Below are positions 1 through 5,549 of a stretch of 9,789 nucleotides of DNA, piece after piece. The DNA lies in NCBI GenBank assembly GCA_017543645.1, contig JAFYFR010000023.1:1-9789 (forward strand), written 5' to 3'. The position numbers were made by a program, and so were the translations under genes. Each line of letters opens with the position of its first letter. Positions within the stretch are counted from its first letter, which is position 1. The notes below the pieces were generated by a model. That model was not told the origin of the DNA. It ran no database searches and saw nothing but the letters and a program-made list of their open reading frames with translations. This DNA is from Bacteroidales bacterium. GTDB lineage: Bacteria; Bacteroidota; Bacteroidia; Bacteroidales; UBA3824.

Positions 1-159
1 CTTACTAAGCAAGCCAAGTTCTACCGTGCTATGGCTTTAAAGAAAATCGGCTCTGCAATTAAAATACCCAAACGCCACTTTCTCGGGAAATCCCCCAAAC
101 TCGAAGCCGAACTCAAAAAACTAATCACCAAACACCTCTCCGGCATCATCAAACATTAA
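1..159 (+). CDS. Phage virion morphogenesis protein (Mu G-like), C-terminal fragment
   Basis: The frame is open from the first base and ends with TAA at 157-159, giving the last 52 residues of a protein that begins upstream of the window. The tail carries the signature IPKRHFLGKSP (residues 22-32 of the fragment) followed by a basic amphipathic helix. This is the usual C-terminal pattern of the phage virion morphogenesis family (phage_tail_S, Mu gpG-like), whose members act in head/tail assembly. It is the only plus-strand late gene seen and runs convergent to the early operon. A strong hairpin follows 5 bases after the stop. Family assignment rests on the short tail motif, so it is probable rather than certain. 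Confidence 0.7.
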   Translation, partial: LTKQAKFYRAMALKKIGSAIKIPKRHFLGKSPKLEAELKKLITKHLSGIIKH

Positions 160-160
160 A

Positions 161-201
161 ATAAAACGCCGTTGCAATACCTTTGCAACGGCGTTGTTAT
201 T
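161..201. terminator. Bidirectional intrinsic terminator between convergent late and early operons
   Basis: A perfect 13-bp stem (AACGCCGTTGCAA at 165-177 with its complement at 183-195) encloses a 5-nt loop. On the minus strand it is followed by TTTTATTTTAA, a good U-tract for the operon ending at 225. On the plus strand it is followed only by GTTATTT, a weaker U-tract, but it lies directly after the stop at 159. It most likely insulates two convergent transcription units. Confidence 0.88.
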
Positions 202-224
202 TGCCTTCGGGGCTTCCTAATTGG

Positions 225-515
225 TTAATTTTCGATTTTTTTGACTGCATCTATAAATTGTTGTATACATGCTCTTGGATGTTCGCACCCGGGTATGCCA
301 TACTGGTAAACGTTTGGGAATATTTTTCTGTAAAAATAATCCCAATAGCCTCTGTCTTTTATAATCTCTATCCAATTTTCGTTACTGCCGCAACACAGTA
401 CCATTCCTTTTGTAGGGTAGTTGCTTATGTATAAGATGTATTCTTTATTGATAAAGAAATTAATTCTGCACTCATCGGCTACTGTTTGAATATAATAAAA
501 TTCTTTCTTTTCCAT
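225..515 (-). CDS. Hypothetical protein (96 aa), last gene of the early operon
   Basis: I do not recognise this protein. It starts at ATG 515, 12 nt after the stop of the preceding gene, behind an A-rich leader (ACGAAAAAAC) suited to Bacteroidota initiation. It is rich in aromatic residues (runs such as EFYYI and YWDYFYRK) and contains cysteines at CC (residues 41-42), C77 and C83. No signal peptide or membrane segment is evident. The predicted fold is a small mixed alpha/beta domain ending in a helix (ACIQQFIDAVKKIEN). With its upstream neighbour it is clearly AT-richer than the rest of the operon, which suggests a later acquisition (a moron-like cargo gene). It is the final cistron before the terminator. 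Confidence 0.65.
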   Translation of the reverse strand: MEKKEFYYIQTVADECRINFFINKEYILYISNYPTKGMVLCCGSNENWIEIIKDRGYWDYFYRKIFPNVYQYGIPGCEHPRACIQQFIDAVKKIEN

Positions 516-527
516 GTTTTTTCGTAG

Positions 528-1070
528 TTAATTTGTTACCGAACGTTTTCCGGCGATTATCTCTTGAAAATCCTCCAACCCTTCTATTTGGTTTGTCACT
601 TTTGTGTGTTGCTCCGGGTCGGTGCTGCAACTATATACGCCACTACGAGCCACATCGCAGTCCATTATCTTTTTGCGGTGTCTAAGCACATCGAGCCTCT
701 GTTGTAGCAAAACATCTATCTCGGTGCATTCTCTTGCTGTAACCTCCAATTTGGGTGTAAGGTCAAACATATACCCTACTATCGGCTCAATCTCAAAAAG
801 TTCTTCCGGGTCGTTGTTCTTTATTGGCGTATCGATACGGATGCGGTCGTCGGTGTCGTGCCTGTCGATACGTATGGGTTTTAACCGTGGGTTTTTCCGT
901 TGTATTGTGCCTTGTTGTAATACAAGTTTGGCAATGAATTTGTCTATATCGCTGTACAATATCAGTTTGTTGTGGTAGGTTTTCATTACCTCGTGCAACA
1001 GTCCGCCTATTTTCGGCAAATAACTCAATGCCGGGTTGGCGTATCGTATAATGCAAATTGAATGTTCCAT
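528..1070 (-). CDS. Hypothetical phage protein (180 aa), AT-rich distal gene
   Basis: No family is recognised. It starts at ATG 1070, preceded at 1083-1086 and 1093-1096 by two TTAA elements 10 nt apart. The N-terminus (residues 1-60) looks alpha/beta. A polar segment with many Arg/Asp/His (residues 60-85) follows. A long, strongly helical region (about 105-140, ending near LLQQRLDVLRHRKK) could form a coiled coil. No HTH is obvious, so I do not call it a Mor/C-type late activator, although its position at the end of the early operon is where Mu encodes Mor. Base composition is lower in GC than in the genes upstream. It is probably cotranscribed with the 96-aa gene 12 nt downstream. Confidence 0.7.
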   Translation of the reverse strand: MEHSICIIRYANPALSYLPKIGGLLHEVMKTYHNKLILYSDIDKFIAKLVLQQGTIQRKNPRLKPIRIDRHDTDDRIRIDTPIKNNDPEELFEIEPIVGYMFDLTPKLEVTARECTEIDVLLQQRLDVLRHRKKIMDCDVARSGVYSCSTDPEQHTKVTNQIEGLEDFQEIIAGKRSVTN

Positions 1071-1082
1071 TTGTCTTATTTT

Positions 1083-1096
1083 TTAAACTGTTTTAA
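1083..1096 (-). promoter_or_regulatory. Paired TTAA leader element of the 180-aa gene
   Basis: TTAA at 1083-1086 lies 12 nt upstream of ATG 1070 and a second copy (1093-1096) lies 10 nt further upstream. In minus-strand reading they form TTAAAACAG and TTTAAAAAA. Confidence 0.45.
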
Positions 1097-1137
1097 TATT
1101 TCCTTTATTCTGAAAAGGATTTTTCATATAATTACAC

Positions 1138-1161
1138 TTTATATATTATGAATTATGCATT
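1138..1161. repeat. Heptamer array ATTATG(A/C), two clear units
   Basis: ATTATGA (1145-1151) and ATTATGC (1152-1158) plus ATT, with a degenerate TTTATAT before them. The array encodes the last residues (CIIHNI) and leads to the stop of the tail-terminator-like gene on the minus strand. Confidence 0.75.
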
Positions 1162-1615
1162 GTTCCACCCTTGCTGTGGGTCTTGGCTGTGGTTTGATGT
1201 TGAACGATGTGGCGTACGATATTCTGTACGTCTCTTCGCCCGAGAGCAGGGCCTCTTTGTCGGTGCTGCGGCGTGTCAGCGGTGCGTAGTCAGGCTTTGC
1301 CATCAGGTGCAGCGCGGCGTGTACCTTGCCCACGAGGTTCATTGTGGCGTAGGAGTCTTCTTTGCGCCTTGCCCTCGACGACGACGGCGTGATTCTCTGC
1401 GCTGCTATCACCACGCTGAATGTGGCTTCGGCTCGTTCCGCGCCCTGCATCAGCGGTTGGTATGTGGCGTTGGCGAAATCTACCAACGCGCAGGGATATT
1501 TCACTGCCGGAGGTTCGCAGTCCAACTGCCCCCAATCCCGGTCCACATATTTGAGTTCCTCTACAGTCGAGAGCCTCTCAATGATGTCTTCGATAATCTG
1601 TCTTACTGTCTCCAT
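1139..1615 (-). CDS. Putative tail terminator / tail completion-like phage protein (158 aa)
   Basis: I place the start at ATG 1615 rather than further upstream. The upstream 43 codons of open frame overlap the 73-aa gene ending at 1627, and a TTAA element lies 11 nt before this ATG. The protein opens with an amphipathic helix (VRQIIEDIIERLS) and then a strand (LKYVDRDWGQLD). A PCALVDF strand and a VHAALH helix follow, then a PLTRRSTDKE loop and a YRISYATSFN strand near the C-terminus. That order resembles phage tail terminator/completion proteins (such as the DUF1834/gp37-like group), but no decisive motif is present. The last six residues (CIIHNI) and the approach to the stop are encoded by a heptamer repeat array. 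A structural gene inside the early operon would be unusual. Confidence 0.6.
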   Translation of the reverse strand: METVRQIIEDIIERLSTVEELKYVDRDWGQLDCEPPAVKYPCALVDFANATYQPLMQGAERAEATFSVVIAAQRITPSSSRARRKEDSYATMNLVGKVHAALHLMAKPDYAPLTRRSTDKEALLSGEETYRISYATSFNIKPQPRPTARVEQCIIHNI

Positions 1616-1626
1616 TTTTGTTCTGT

Positions 1627-1848
1627 TTAAAAGAGCGTCAACTGCACCGCGTTTTCCCTCACGCTGTGCGGCACTGGTGTGTTCACATAGTTGAGCAATG
1701 TACGGTAGCACATAGGGTATATCGGCAGCACATATTTGCGCCATATCTGATAGTAACTCTTTGAGTAGTTGCCCGGCTCGTAGTGCGCGTCCACTATTCG
1801 GCAGACGTTGCTTACTCGCATCAGATGGTATAATTTGCGGTTGGTCAT
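1627..1848 (-). CDS. Conserved-looking small phage protein (73 aa)
   Basis: It starts at ATG 1848, 12 nt after the upstream gene stop, and ends with TAA at 1627, 11 nt before the next start codon; this tight packing supports it as a real cistron. It is rich in Tyr, Arg and His, with segments HYEPGNYSKSYYQIWRKYV and YPMCYRTLLNYVNTP. It looks like a small helical, possibly nucleic-acid-binding protein of a kind I associate with Bacteroidota phages, but I cannot name the family. Its stop codon is part of a TTTTAAACAG element that also forms the leader of the downstream gene. Confidence 0.65.
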   Translation of the reverse strand: MTNRKLYHLMRVSNVCRIVDAHYEPGNYSKSYYQIWRKYVLPIYPMCYRTLLNYVNTPVPHSVRENAVQLTLF

Positions 1849-1860
1849 TGTCGTTCGGTT

Positions 1861-2409
1861 TTACTTGTTTTTCCTTGGTTTGTAGTTGCTTACTTTAAGT
1901 AGTTTCAATTCGGCTGTGCGTGTTCCGTAGTCGGGAAACGTCTCGGCGGCTACGGAGTGGTTGTAGTATTCGGCGGCGCGTCGTCCGTCGTAATCCTCAA
2001 AGGCGCGTACAATCTTCTGGGGAGATATGTCGGTTGATGCCTTTTTTAGCGAGGTGAACACCGCGTTGATGTCGGCGAGGTTGAGGTAGTAGCGGCCGTC
2101 TAAGGCGAGGAACGCCGCCTCGTCCAACTGTGCGTCACTCAGCGCACTCTTGCCAAAGAACTCGTAGAGGTTCACTATCCACAGTTTTATGTACCCCGAA
2201 ATGTACTCCTCGCCGTATGTCTTGCGTATGGCTGCCACCGTGGGTATCTCCTTGGCGGTGGAGCATTGCAGCGGTGTCTTGTACTGCGCCATCGCTTTGA
2301 GGCACTTGGCGGGTGAGTAAGCCTGCAAAAACTCGGTCTTTGAGAGTTGCAGAGCGGGCAGAGTGTTTGTCTGCCTCTCTGCCGGGAGTGTTTCTCTTCT
2401 CTTGTCCAT
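1861..2409 (-). CDS. Early phage protein of unknown function (182 aa), possibly DUF6633-like
   Basis: It starts at ATG 2409, which directly abuts the heptamer array 2411-2441, so the array fills the whole gap between the stop of the upstream gene and this start. After a polar N-terminus (1-30) the protein is mostly helical. A central region carries PTVAAIRKTYGEEY and YIKLWIVNLYEFFG (about residues 55-88), followed by ALDGRYYLNLADINAVF and a C-terminal AEYYNHSVAAE helix. This arrangement (a helix pair, then YYLNLADI, then a Tyr-rich helix) resembles a group of uncharacterised Bacteroidota phage proteins that I believe is DUF6633; that name is from memory. No catalytic motif is seen. Confidence 0.7.
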   Translation of the reverse strand: MDKRRETLPAERQTNTLPALQLSKTEFLQAYSPAKCLKAMAQYKTPLQCSTAKEIPTVAAIRKTYGEEYISGYIKLWIVNLYEFFGKSALSDAQLDEAAFLALDGRYYLNLADINAVFTSLKKASTDISPQKIVRAFEDYDGRRAAEYYNHSVAAETFPDYGTRTAELKLLKVSNYKPRKNK

Positions 2410-2410
2410 A

Positions 2411-2441
2411 ATTATGAATTATGCATTATGAATTATGAATT
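2411..2441. repeat. Heptamer array ATTATG(A/C), four units
   Basis: Units at 2411, 2418, 2425 and 2432 (third base pattern A, C, A, A) plus ATT. The array supplies the stop of the 138-aa gene and ends one base before the start codon (2409) of the 182-aa gene. Confidence 0.85.
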
Positions 2442-2849
2442 GAGCATATCCTGAATGATAGAGATTTTTTGCTGCTGTTCGTTGGCGGCTGCGCGTTGTT
2501 CTGCCGTGCGCTGTTTCTCTATGTGTCGGCTTATCTGCGCCACTATCGTGTTGTAACTGCGGTGGATGCTGCCGAGTGTCATATAGTAGTAGTTGTTTTT
2601 CTCTTTGAGATAAGCCAACAGGTGCTGCCACATCTCCATCACTATGTTGTCGCCCGGTATCACCGTCGGGTTCTTGGCTCGGTAACTCCCCACGAGCATA
2701 TTATATATGCCTTTCATTGTGTTGTACTCTATCACATACGACTGTTGGCTGCTGTACTGCACAGGCACGCCCACCCGCTGTCTGTACCATTCCCGGTACT
2801 CGCGTATCATCCTTACAATGATGTCCTTCGCGTTTTCTTGTTTTGCCAT
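2433..2849 (-). CDS. Hypothetical helical phage protein (138 aa)
   Basis: The start is ATG 2849 (MAKQENAKD), preferred over a TTG three codons upstream. A TTAA element lies 12 nt before it. The protein appears entirely alpha-helical: an N-terminal helix with VRMIREYREWYRQR (about 12-25), a middle stretch with many Tyr/Met, and a Gln/Ala/Glu-rich C-terminal helix (residues 108-132, EKQRTAEQRAAANEQQQK) of coiled-coil character. The last two residues and the stop (AAT TCA TAA) come from the heptamer array. It lies between DUF3164 and the 182-aa gene in the early operon. I do not recognise a family. It is not obviously the Gam-like end-protection protein or gp16/DUF1018 found in this part of Mu-type genomes. 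Confidence 0.68.
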   Translation of the reverse strand: MAKQENAKDIIVRMIREYREWYRQRVGVPVQYSSQQSYVIEYNTMKGIYNMLVGSYRAKNPTVIPGDNIVMEMWQHLLAYLKEKNNYYYMTLGSIHRSYNTIVAQISRHIEKQRTAEQRAAANEQQQKISIIQDMLNS

Positions 2850-2864
2850 AATTTTCAATCTTTA

Positions 2865-2888
2865 ATTATGAATTATGCATTATACATT
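2865..2888. repeat. Heptamer array, three units
   Basis: ATTATGA, ATTATGC and degenerate ATTATAC (2865-2885) plus ATT. The TAA of DUF3164 (2887-2889) overlaps its edge. Confidence 0.8.
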
Positions 2889-3546
2889 AGTTCGCGTCTG
2901 TCAGCGAGAGCGGTATGGCCTGCCACATATTCTTGTCGTCTTTCACAAATGCGCGTACGAACTGTTTGCTCGGTATCGGCGCATACGAGTTCATAATAAT
3001 CTCCACGCCTTCCAAAAACCGTGGGTCTTTGATCTGGTCAGCCATCTGGCGCAGTTGCAGCACGCGCGATGCTTTGAGGTTGCCCTTCTGGTCTTTGCTC
3101 AGGAGTTTGAGCACCATATCTACGAGGCTCTGTGTCTCGGAATCCTTCGCCAAGCCGCTGATGTACTCTTTTATCATCGCTATGCCGTCGTTCACAGTGT
3201 CCTTGTAGTTGTCGAGCTCGTACTGACCGAGTTCGATGCGCTGTCTGCCGTCGCTCGATGTGAATGTGTGGCTGCGCTGTCCGTCTTTGGTCATCTTCAT
3301 AATGTCCTTTTTCATCTCCAAGAGGCTCTTGAAATTGTCGAAGATTGCCGACTTTACAAGCGACAGTTGCTCGGCAAGCGATTGCAGTTCGGGAATTGTG
3401 ATGCTCACCTGTTCGTCTATCATCTTGTTGTAGGCGTCGAGGTTCTGCTTGCGCTCCTCGCGTGCCGCTTTTTCTGCCTTCGCCTTTTTAAAGGCTGCGT
3501 ACTCCGCCATCTCTTCGGCTGAGAGTGTGATTCTTGCGTTTTCCAT
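2887..3546 (-). CDS. DUF3164 family protein (219 aa)
   Basis: It starts at ATG 3546 behind TTAA elements at 3561 and 3572. The N-terminal 35 residues are a charged Lys/Ala/Glu helix. The core then matches the DUF3164 pattern: a helix with LKS/FKSLLEMKKD, a TFTSSDGRQRIEL strand pair (residues 94-106), a DTVNDGIAMIKEYI helix (116-129), KDQKGNLKASRVLQLRQ (151-167), a DPRFLEGVEIIMNS helix (174-187) and a terminal strand series KQFVRAF...WQAIPLSL (194-214). DUF3164 proteins are typical early-operon members of Mu-like phages and have no assigned biochemical function. This supports reading the whole minus-strand cluster as a Mu-type early operon. Confidence 0.85.
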   Translation of the reverse strand: MENARITLSAEEMAEYAAFKKAKAEKAAREERKQNLDAYNKMIDEQVSITIPELQSLAEQLSLVKSAIFDNFKSLLEMKKDIMKMTKDGQRSHTFTSSDGRQRIELGQYELDNYKDTVNDGIAMIKEYISGLAKDSETQSLVDMVLKLLSKDQKGNLKASRVLQLRQMADQIKDPRFLEGVEIIMNSYAPIPSKQFVRAFVKDDKNMWQAIPLSLTDAN

Positions 3547-3548
3547 TG

Positions 3549-3575
3549 TTCAAATGTGTTTTAAATATTGTTTAA
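3549..3575 (-). promoter_or_regulatory. Phased TTAA leader element of DUF3164
   Basis: TTAA at 3572 and 3561 and a TTGAA near-match at 3549 are about 11 nt apart. The 3561 copy is 14 nt from ATG 3546 and contains the stop codon of the 78-aa gene. Confidence 0.45.
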
Positions 3576-3797
3576 ATGTGTTTTGTCTGTAATCACGTAG
3601 TTGTCGTATGTGGCTACGTCTTTGGCTGCTGCGCGGCGGGTGCTTAGTGCTATCCGTACCGACATCACGGCTCGTTTGCTGCAAAACTCGTCAAACAGAG
3701 CCTTGTCGTCCACGTAGTGGAGCGTGTGAGCGAGTATGTCGCTTAGAAATGCGTAGCGGTCTTCGTTTGCGCCGCTTCTGAATGTGAATGCTTCCAT
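3561..3797 (-). CDS. Hypothetical small protein (78 aa)
   Basis: It starts at ATG 3797, one base after the TAA of the 43-aa gene (TAAGATG), which implies translational coupling. The TAA stop at 3561-3563 lies inside the TTAA element that forms the leader of DUF3164. The sequence has a short N-terminal strand (EAFTFRSG), a helix (RYAFLSDILAHTLHYV), a second helix (ALFDEFCSKRAVMSVRIALSTRR) and a polar tail. No family is recognised and no membrane segment is evident. The tight spacing on both sides is the main argument that it is translated. Confidence 0.62.
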   Translation of the reverse strand: MEAFTFRSGANEDRYAFLSDILAHTLHYVDDKALFDEFCSKRAVMSVRIALSTRRAAAKDVATYDNYVITDKTHLNNI

Positions 3798-3798
3798 C

Positions 3799-3930
3799 TT
3801 ACAAAATGCTTTTAAGTAGTTCTATTGCCACGCGGAGTGTGGATGCTGCCGCTATCACTATGCCGCCTTTGGTGGCTGCCTTGATGATCCACATCTTGGC
3901 GTTGCTGTCGTATTTTCCTGTTGTCTGCAT
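3799..3930 (-). CDS. Small putative membrane peptide (43 aa)
   Basis: The ATG at 3930 lies 11 nt downstream of a TTAA element (3942-3945), with a second copy 10 nt further up. The TAA at 3799-3801 is separated by one base from the next start. The translation is MQTTGKYDSNAKMWII, then an alanine/glycine-rich hydrophobic stretch (KAATKGGIVIAAASTLRVAI, about residues 17-36), then ELLKSIL. It could be a single-pass or amphipathic membrane peptide, but the stretch contains Lys and Arg, so this is uncertain. It fills an otherwise unexplained 190-nt gap between the second ATPase and the 78-aa gene. Confidence 0.55.
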   Translation of the reverse strand: MQTTGKYDSNAKMWIIKAATKGGIVIAAASTLRVAIELLKSIL

Positions 3931-3941
3931 AAGGGTATTGT

Positions 3942-3955
3942 TTAAATGGTTTTAA
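3942..3955 (-). promoter_or_regulatory. Paired TTAA leader element of the 43-aa gene
   Basis: TTAA copies at 3952 and 3942 are 10 nt apart; the nearer one ends 11 nt upstream of ATG 3930 and reads TTTAAACAAT on the minus strand. Confidence 0.45.
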
Positions 3956-3992
3956 TAATGAATTACTAATTATGCATTATGAATTATGCATT
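3955..3992. repeat. Heptamer array, three exact and two degenerate units
   Basis: Degenerate ATAATGA and ATTACTA (3955-3968) precede ATTATGC, ATTATGA and ATTATGC (3969-3989) plus ATT. The stop of the RecA-like ATPase gene (3991-3993) overlaps its edge. Confidence 0.85.
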
Positions 3993-4617
3993 AAAACTCC
4001 GCCTGTGCCGCTTCTACAAATTCCTCGTCGATGATGAACGGCTCGTAACTGCCACCCAAACGGCTGTTGACGTATGCCTGTCGTCCGCTTACGTGTATCT
4101 TCACCTCGGCGTCGGCGTAGAGGCGTTTGCCAAGTGCGCCGTCGGGCAGTCCCTTGTTGTCTTCGTGGGCAAGCACGATAAAGAGTTTTGAGAGAAAGTT
4201 GTGTTTGAGCGTCTGGTATGTCTGAAAGTTGCGCTCGTCGAAGTAGCGGTAACTGTCTATTATCACCACGTCGGGGCTCTGTTTCTTGCTCAGACGCTCC
4301 AAGAGTTCCTGCGGGTTTTCCTTGTCCAGGAGGACAACCTTTTTGCCCGCTTCTATCATATTGCAGAGCCGCCACGCAGTCTGCATCGAGTAAGACAAGC
4401 CTTGCTCGCAAGAGTTGTATGCCACACGGTTTACAAACTTGGTGAGGTACTTCGCCAATTTCAGGCAGAACGTCGTCTTGCCGTTGAAACTCGCCCCGTA
4501 CACCATCCACAGTCCGTGCAGTTCGGGAGTGCCAAAACTCATCCGCCACTCTCCGTCGAAAGGCGCGGGGTAGAATTTTGCGGAGAGGATGTTGTTAGTA
4601 GTCAATGCTCGTTTCAT
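3991..4617 (-). CDS. RecA-superfamily P-loop ATPase (208 aa)
   Basis: The start is ATG 4617, which shares one base with the TAA of the MuB-like gene (TAATG), implying translational coupling; the longer open frame upstream of this ATG lies entirely under the MuB-like gene. A Walker A motif GASFNGKT lies at residues 41-48. It is followed by a helix, then NSCEQG with Glu71 where RecA-like ATPases hold the catalytic glutamate. Walker B is DVVIID (116-121). FIVLAHEDNKG (146-156) and a two-strand segment AEVKIHVSGRQAYVNSR complete a RecA/KaiC-type core. The protein is much smaller than DnaB or RecA and has no extra domain, so it is a minimal ATPase. It may assist transposition or DNA replication, or act as a regulator of MuB; this is inference from position. 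Confidence 0.83.
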   Translation of the reverse strand: MKRALTTNNILSAKFYPAPFDGEWRMSFGTPELHGLWMVYGASFNGKTTFCLKLAKYLTKFVNRVAYNSCEQGLSYSMQTAWRLCNMIEAGKKVVLLDKENPQELLERLSKKQSPDVVIIDSYRYFDERNFQTYQTLKHNFLSKLFIVLAHEDNKGLPDGALGKRLYADAEVKIHVSGRQAYVNSRLGGSYEPFIIDEEFVEAAQAEF

Positions 4618-5459
4618 TATGCTGCTTTTTTGAGAGTAGCCCATACTGCGCGTTTTACACGGCGGTAGTCGCCCTCGCAGTCGGCGTATATGCGGTTGAT
4701 CTCCTTGTCGCTTGTCAGACTGTTGGCGTTGCACGCAGCCGCCACATCCTCGATGGTAGCCGCCGCCACGCAGATAAACTTGCGACCTATGCGGCTGTAT
4801 ATCTCCTTGTAGCCTTTCTTGCAGTTGCGCACACCCTTCTCGATACGCTTTTTGAGGTAGTCGGTGGCCATCAGCACAAGCCCGCACACATCCTCCAACT
4901 GGTTGTAGAGCGTGATAAAGAAGTAGAGAACGCTGTCGGAGAGTTTGTCTGCCTCGTCGAGGATTATGAGAGGACTTTCGGTGCGTTTGAGCGCGGATGT
5001 CGCCGTGTCCATCATCTCAGCCACGCCCATACCGTCGCTGCCGATGCCGAAGGCGGTGAGTAGGTTGGTGAGAAATTGTCGGCGGTTCCAATACTCGGCG
5101 CAGGTGAGCACCGCCACGTGTGTGTGCGTTGCCGCATAGTCGGCGGCGGCTGTGCTTTTGCCGCATCCCGCCTCGCCGCACACCGCACAGGCGAGGCTGT
5201 CGCGCTGCGCGTTCTCAAATACAAACATCAGTTGCTTGTAGCCTGCGGTCTGCGCTATCTGCCAAGCGCGTTTGCCGGTTCCCGCGTTGAGTTTGGCGGC
5301 TATGCTGCGCCACATTTCGGGCGCGATGCTTTCGGTCTTGCCGTTGAGTATGTTGCTCAATGTGGCGGCACTGATGCCGAGGGCTGTCGCCGCCTTGTTC
5401 TGCGAGCCCTTCACCTTGATGTAGCCCTTCAAGGCCTCGATAATTACGTCTTGTTCCAT
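4617..5459 (-). CDS. MuB-like transposition AAA+ ATPase (280 aa)
   Basis: In Mu, the B protein is an ATP-dependent DNA-binding protein that selects target DNA and stimulates the transposase. Here an N-terminal XRE-like HTH (residues 14-41, with NKAATALGISAATLSNIL) precedes an AAA+ domain. Walker A is GEAGCGKST (95-103), Walker B is LIILDEAD (164-171), a sensor-1-like strand is LVLMATD (194-200) and an arginine-finger candidate is near YSRIGRK (221-227). Length and HTH+AAA order fit MuB; IS21 IstB and TnsC usually lack this order. It sits directly downstream of the transposase gene, starts at ATG 5459 behind four phased TGTTTAAT elements, and overlaps the next ATPase gene by one base. Confidence 0.9.
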   Translation of the reverse strand: MEQDVIIEALKGYIKVKGSQNKAATALGISAATLSNILNGKTESIAPEMWRSIAAKLNAGTGKRAWQIAQTAGYKQLMFVFENAQRDSLACAVCGEAGCGKSTAAADYAATHTHVAVLTCAEYWNRRQFLTNLLTAFGIGSDGMGVAEMMDTATSALKRTESPLIILDEADKLSDSVLYFFITLYNQLEDVCGLVLMATDYLKKRIEKGVRNCKKGYKEIYSRIGRKFICVAAATIEDVAAACNANSLTSDKEINRIYADCEGDYRRVKRAVWATLKKAA

Positions 5460-5468
5460 TGGTCTGTA

Positions 5469-5518
5469 TGTTTAATGGTGTTTAATAATCTGTTTAATAC
5501 CGTTCAGAAGTGTTTAAT
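5469..5518 (-). promoter_or_regulatory. Four phased TGTTTAAT copies upstream of the MuB-like gene
   Basis: The exact octamer TGTTTAAT begins at 5469, 5479, 5491 and 5511 (steps 10, 12 and 20, about one, one and two helical turns). On the minus strand it reads ATTAAACA; the last copy lies 12 nt (from its TTAA) upstream of ATG 5459. It fills most of the gap between transposase and MuB-like genes and abuts the heptamer array 5517-5547. Confidence 0.6.
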
Positions 5519-5547
5519 TATGCATTATGCATTATGAATTATGCATT
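5517..5547. repeat. Heptamer array, four exact units
   Basis: ATTATGC, ATTATGC, ATTATGA and ATTATGC (5517-5544) plus ATT, beginning two bases past the transposase stop (5550-5552) on the minus strand. Confidence 0.88.
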
Positions 5548-5549
5548 GC

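Noticed and set aside
1616..1744. Upstream extension of the tail-terminator-like gene to 1744
   Set aside because: It overlaps the well-packed 73-aa gene, and ATG 1615 has the TTAA leader element at the usual distance.
2411..2441. Heptamer arrays read as a CRISPR array
   Set aside because: Units are 7 nt with no spacers, so they are simple tandem repeats.
4618..4887. Upstream extension of the RecA-like ATPase frame to an ATG at 4887
   Set aside because: It lies fully inside the MuB-like gene, its residues are low-complexity Arg/Gly/Gln sequence, and the TAATG junction at 4617 gives a natural start directly before conserved ATPase sequence.
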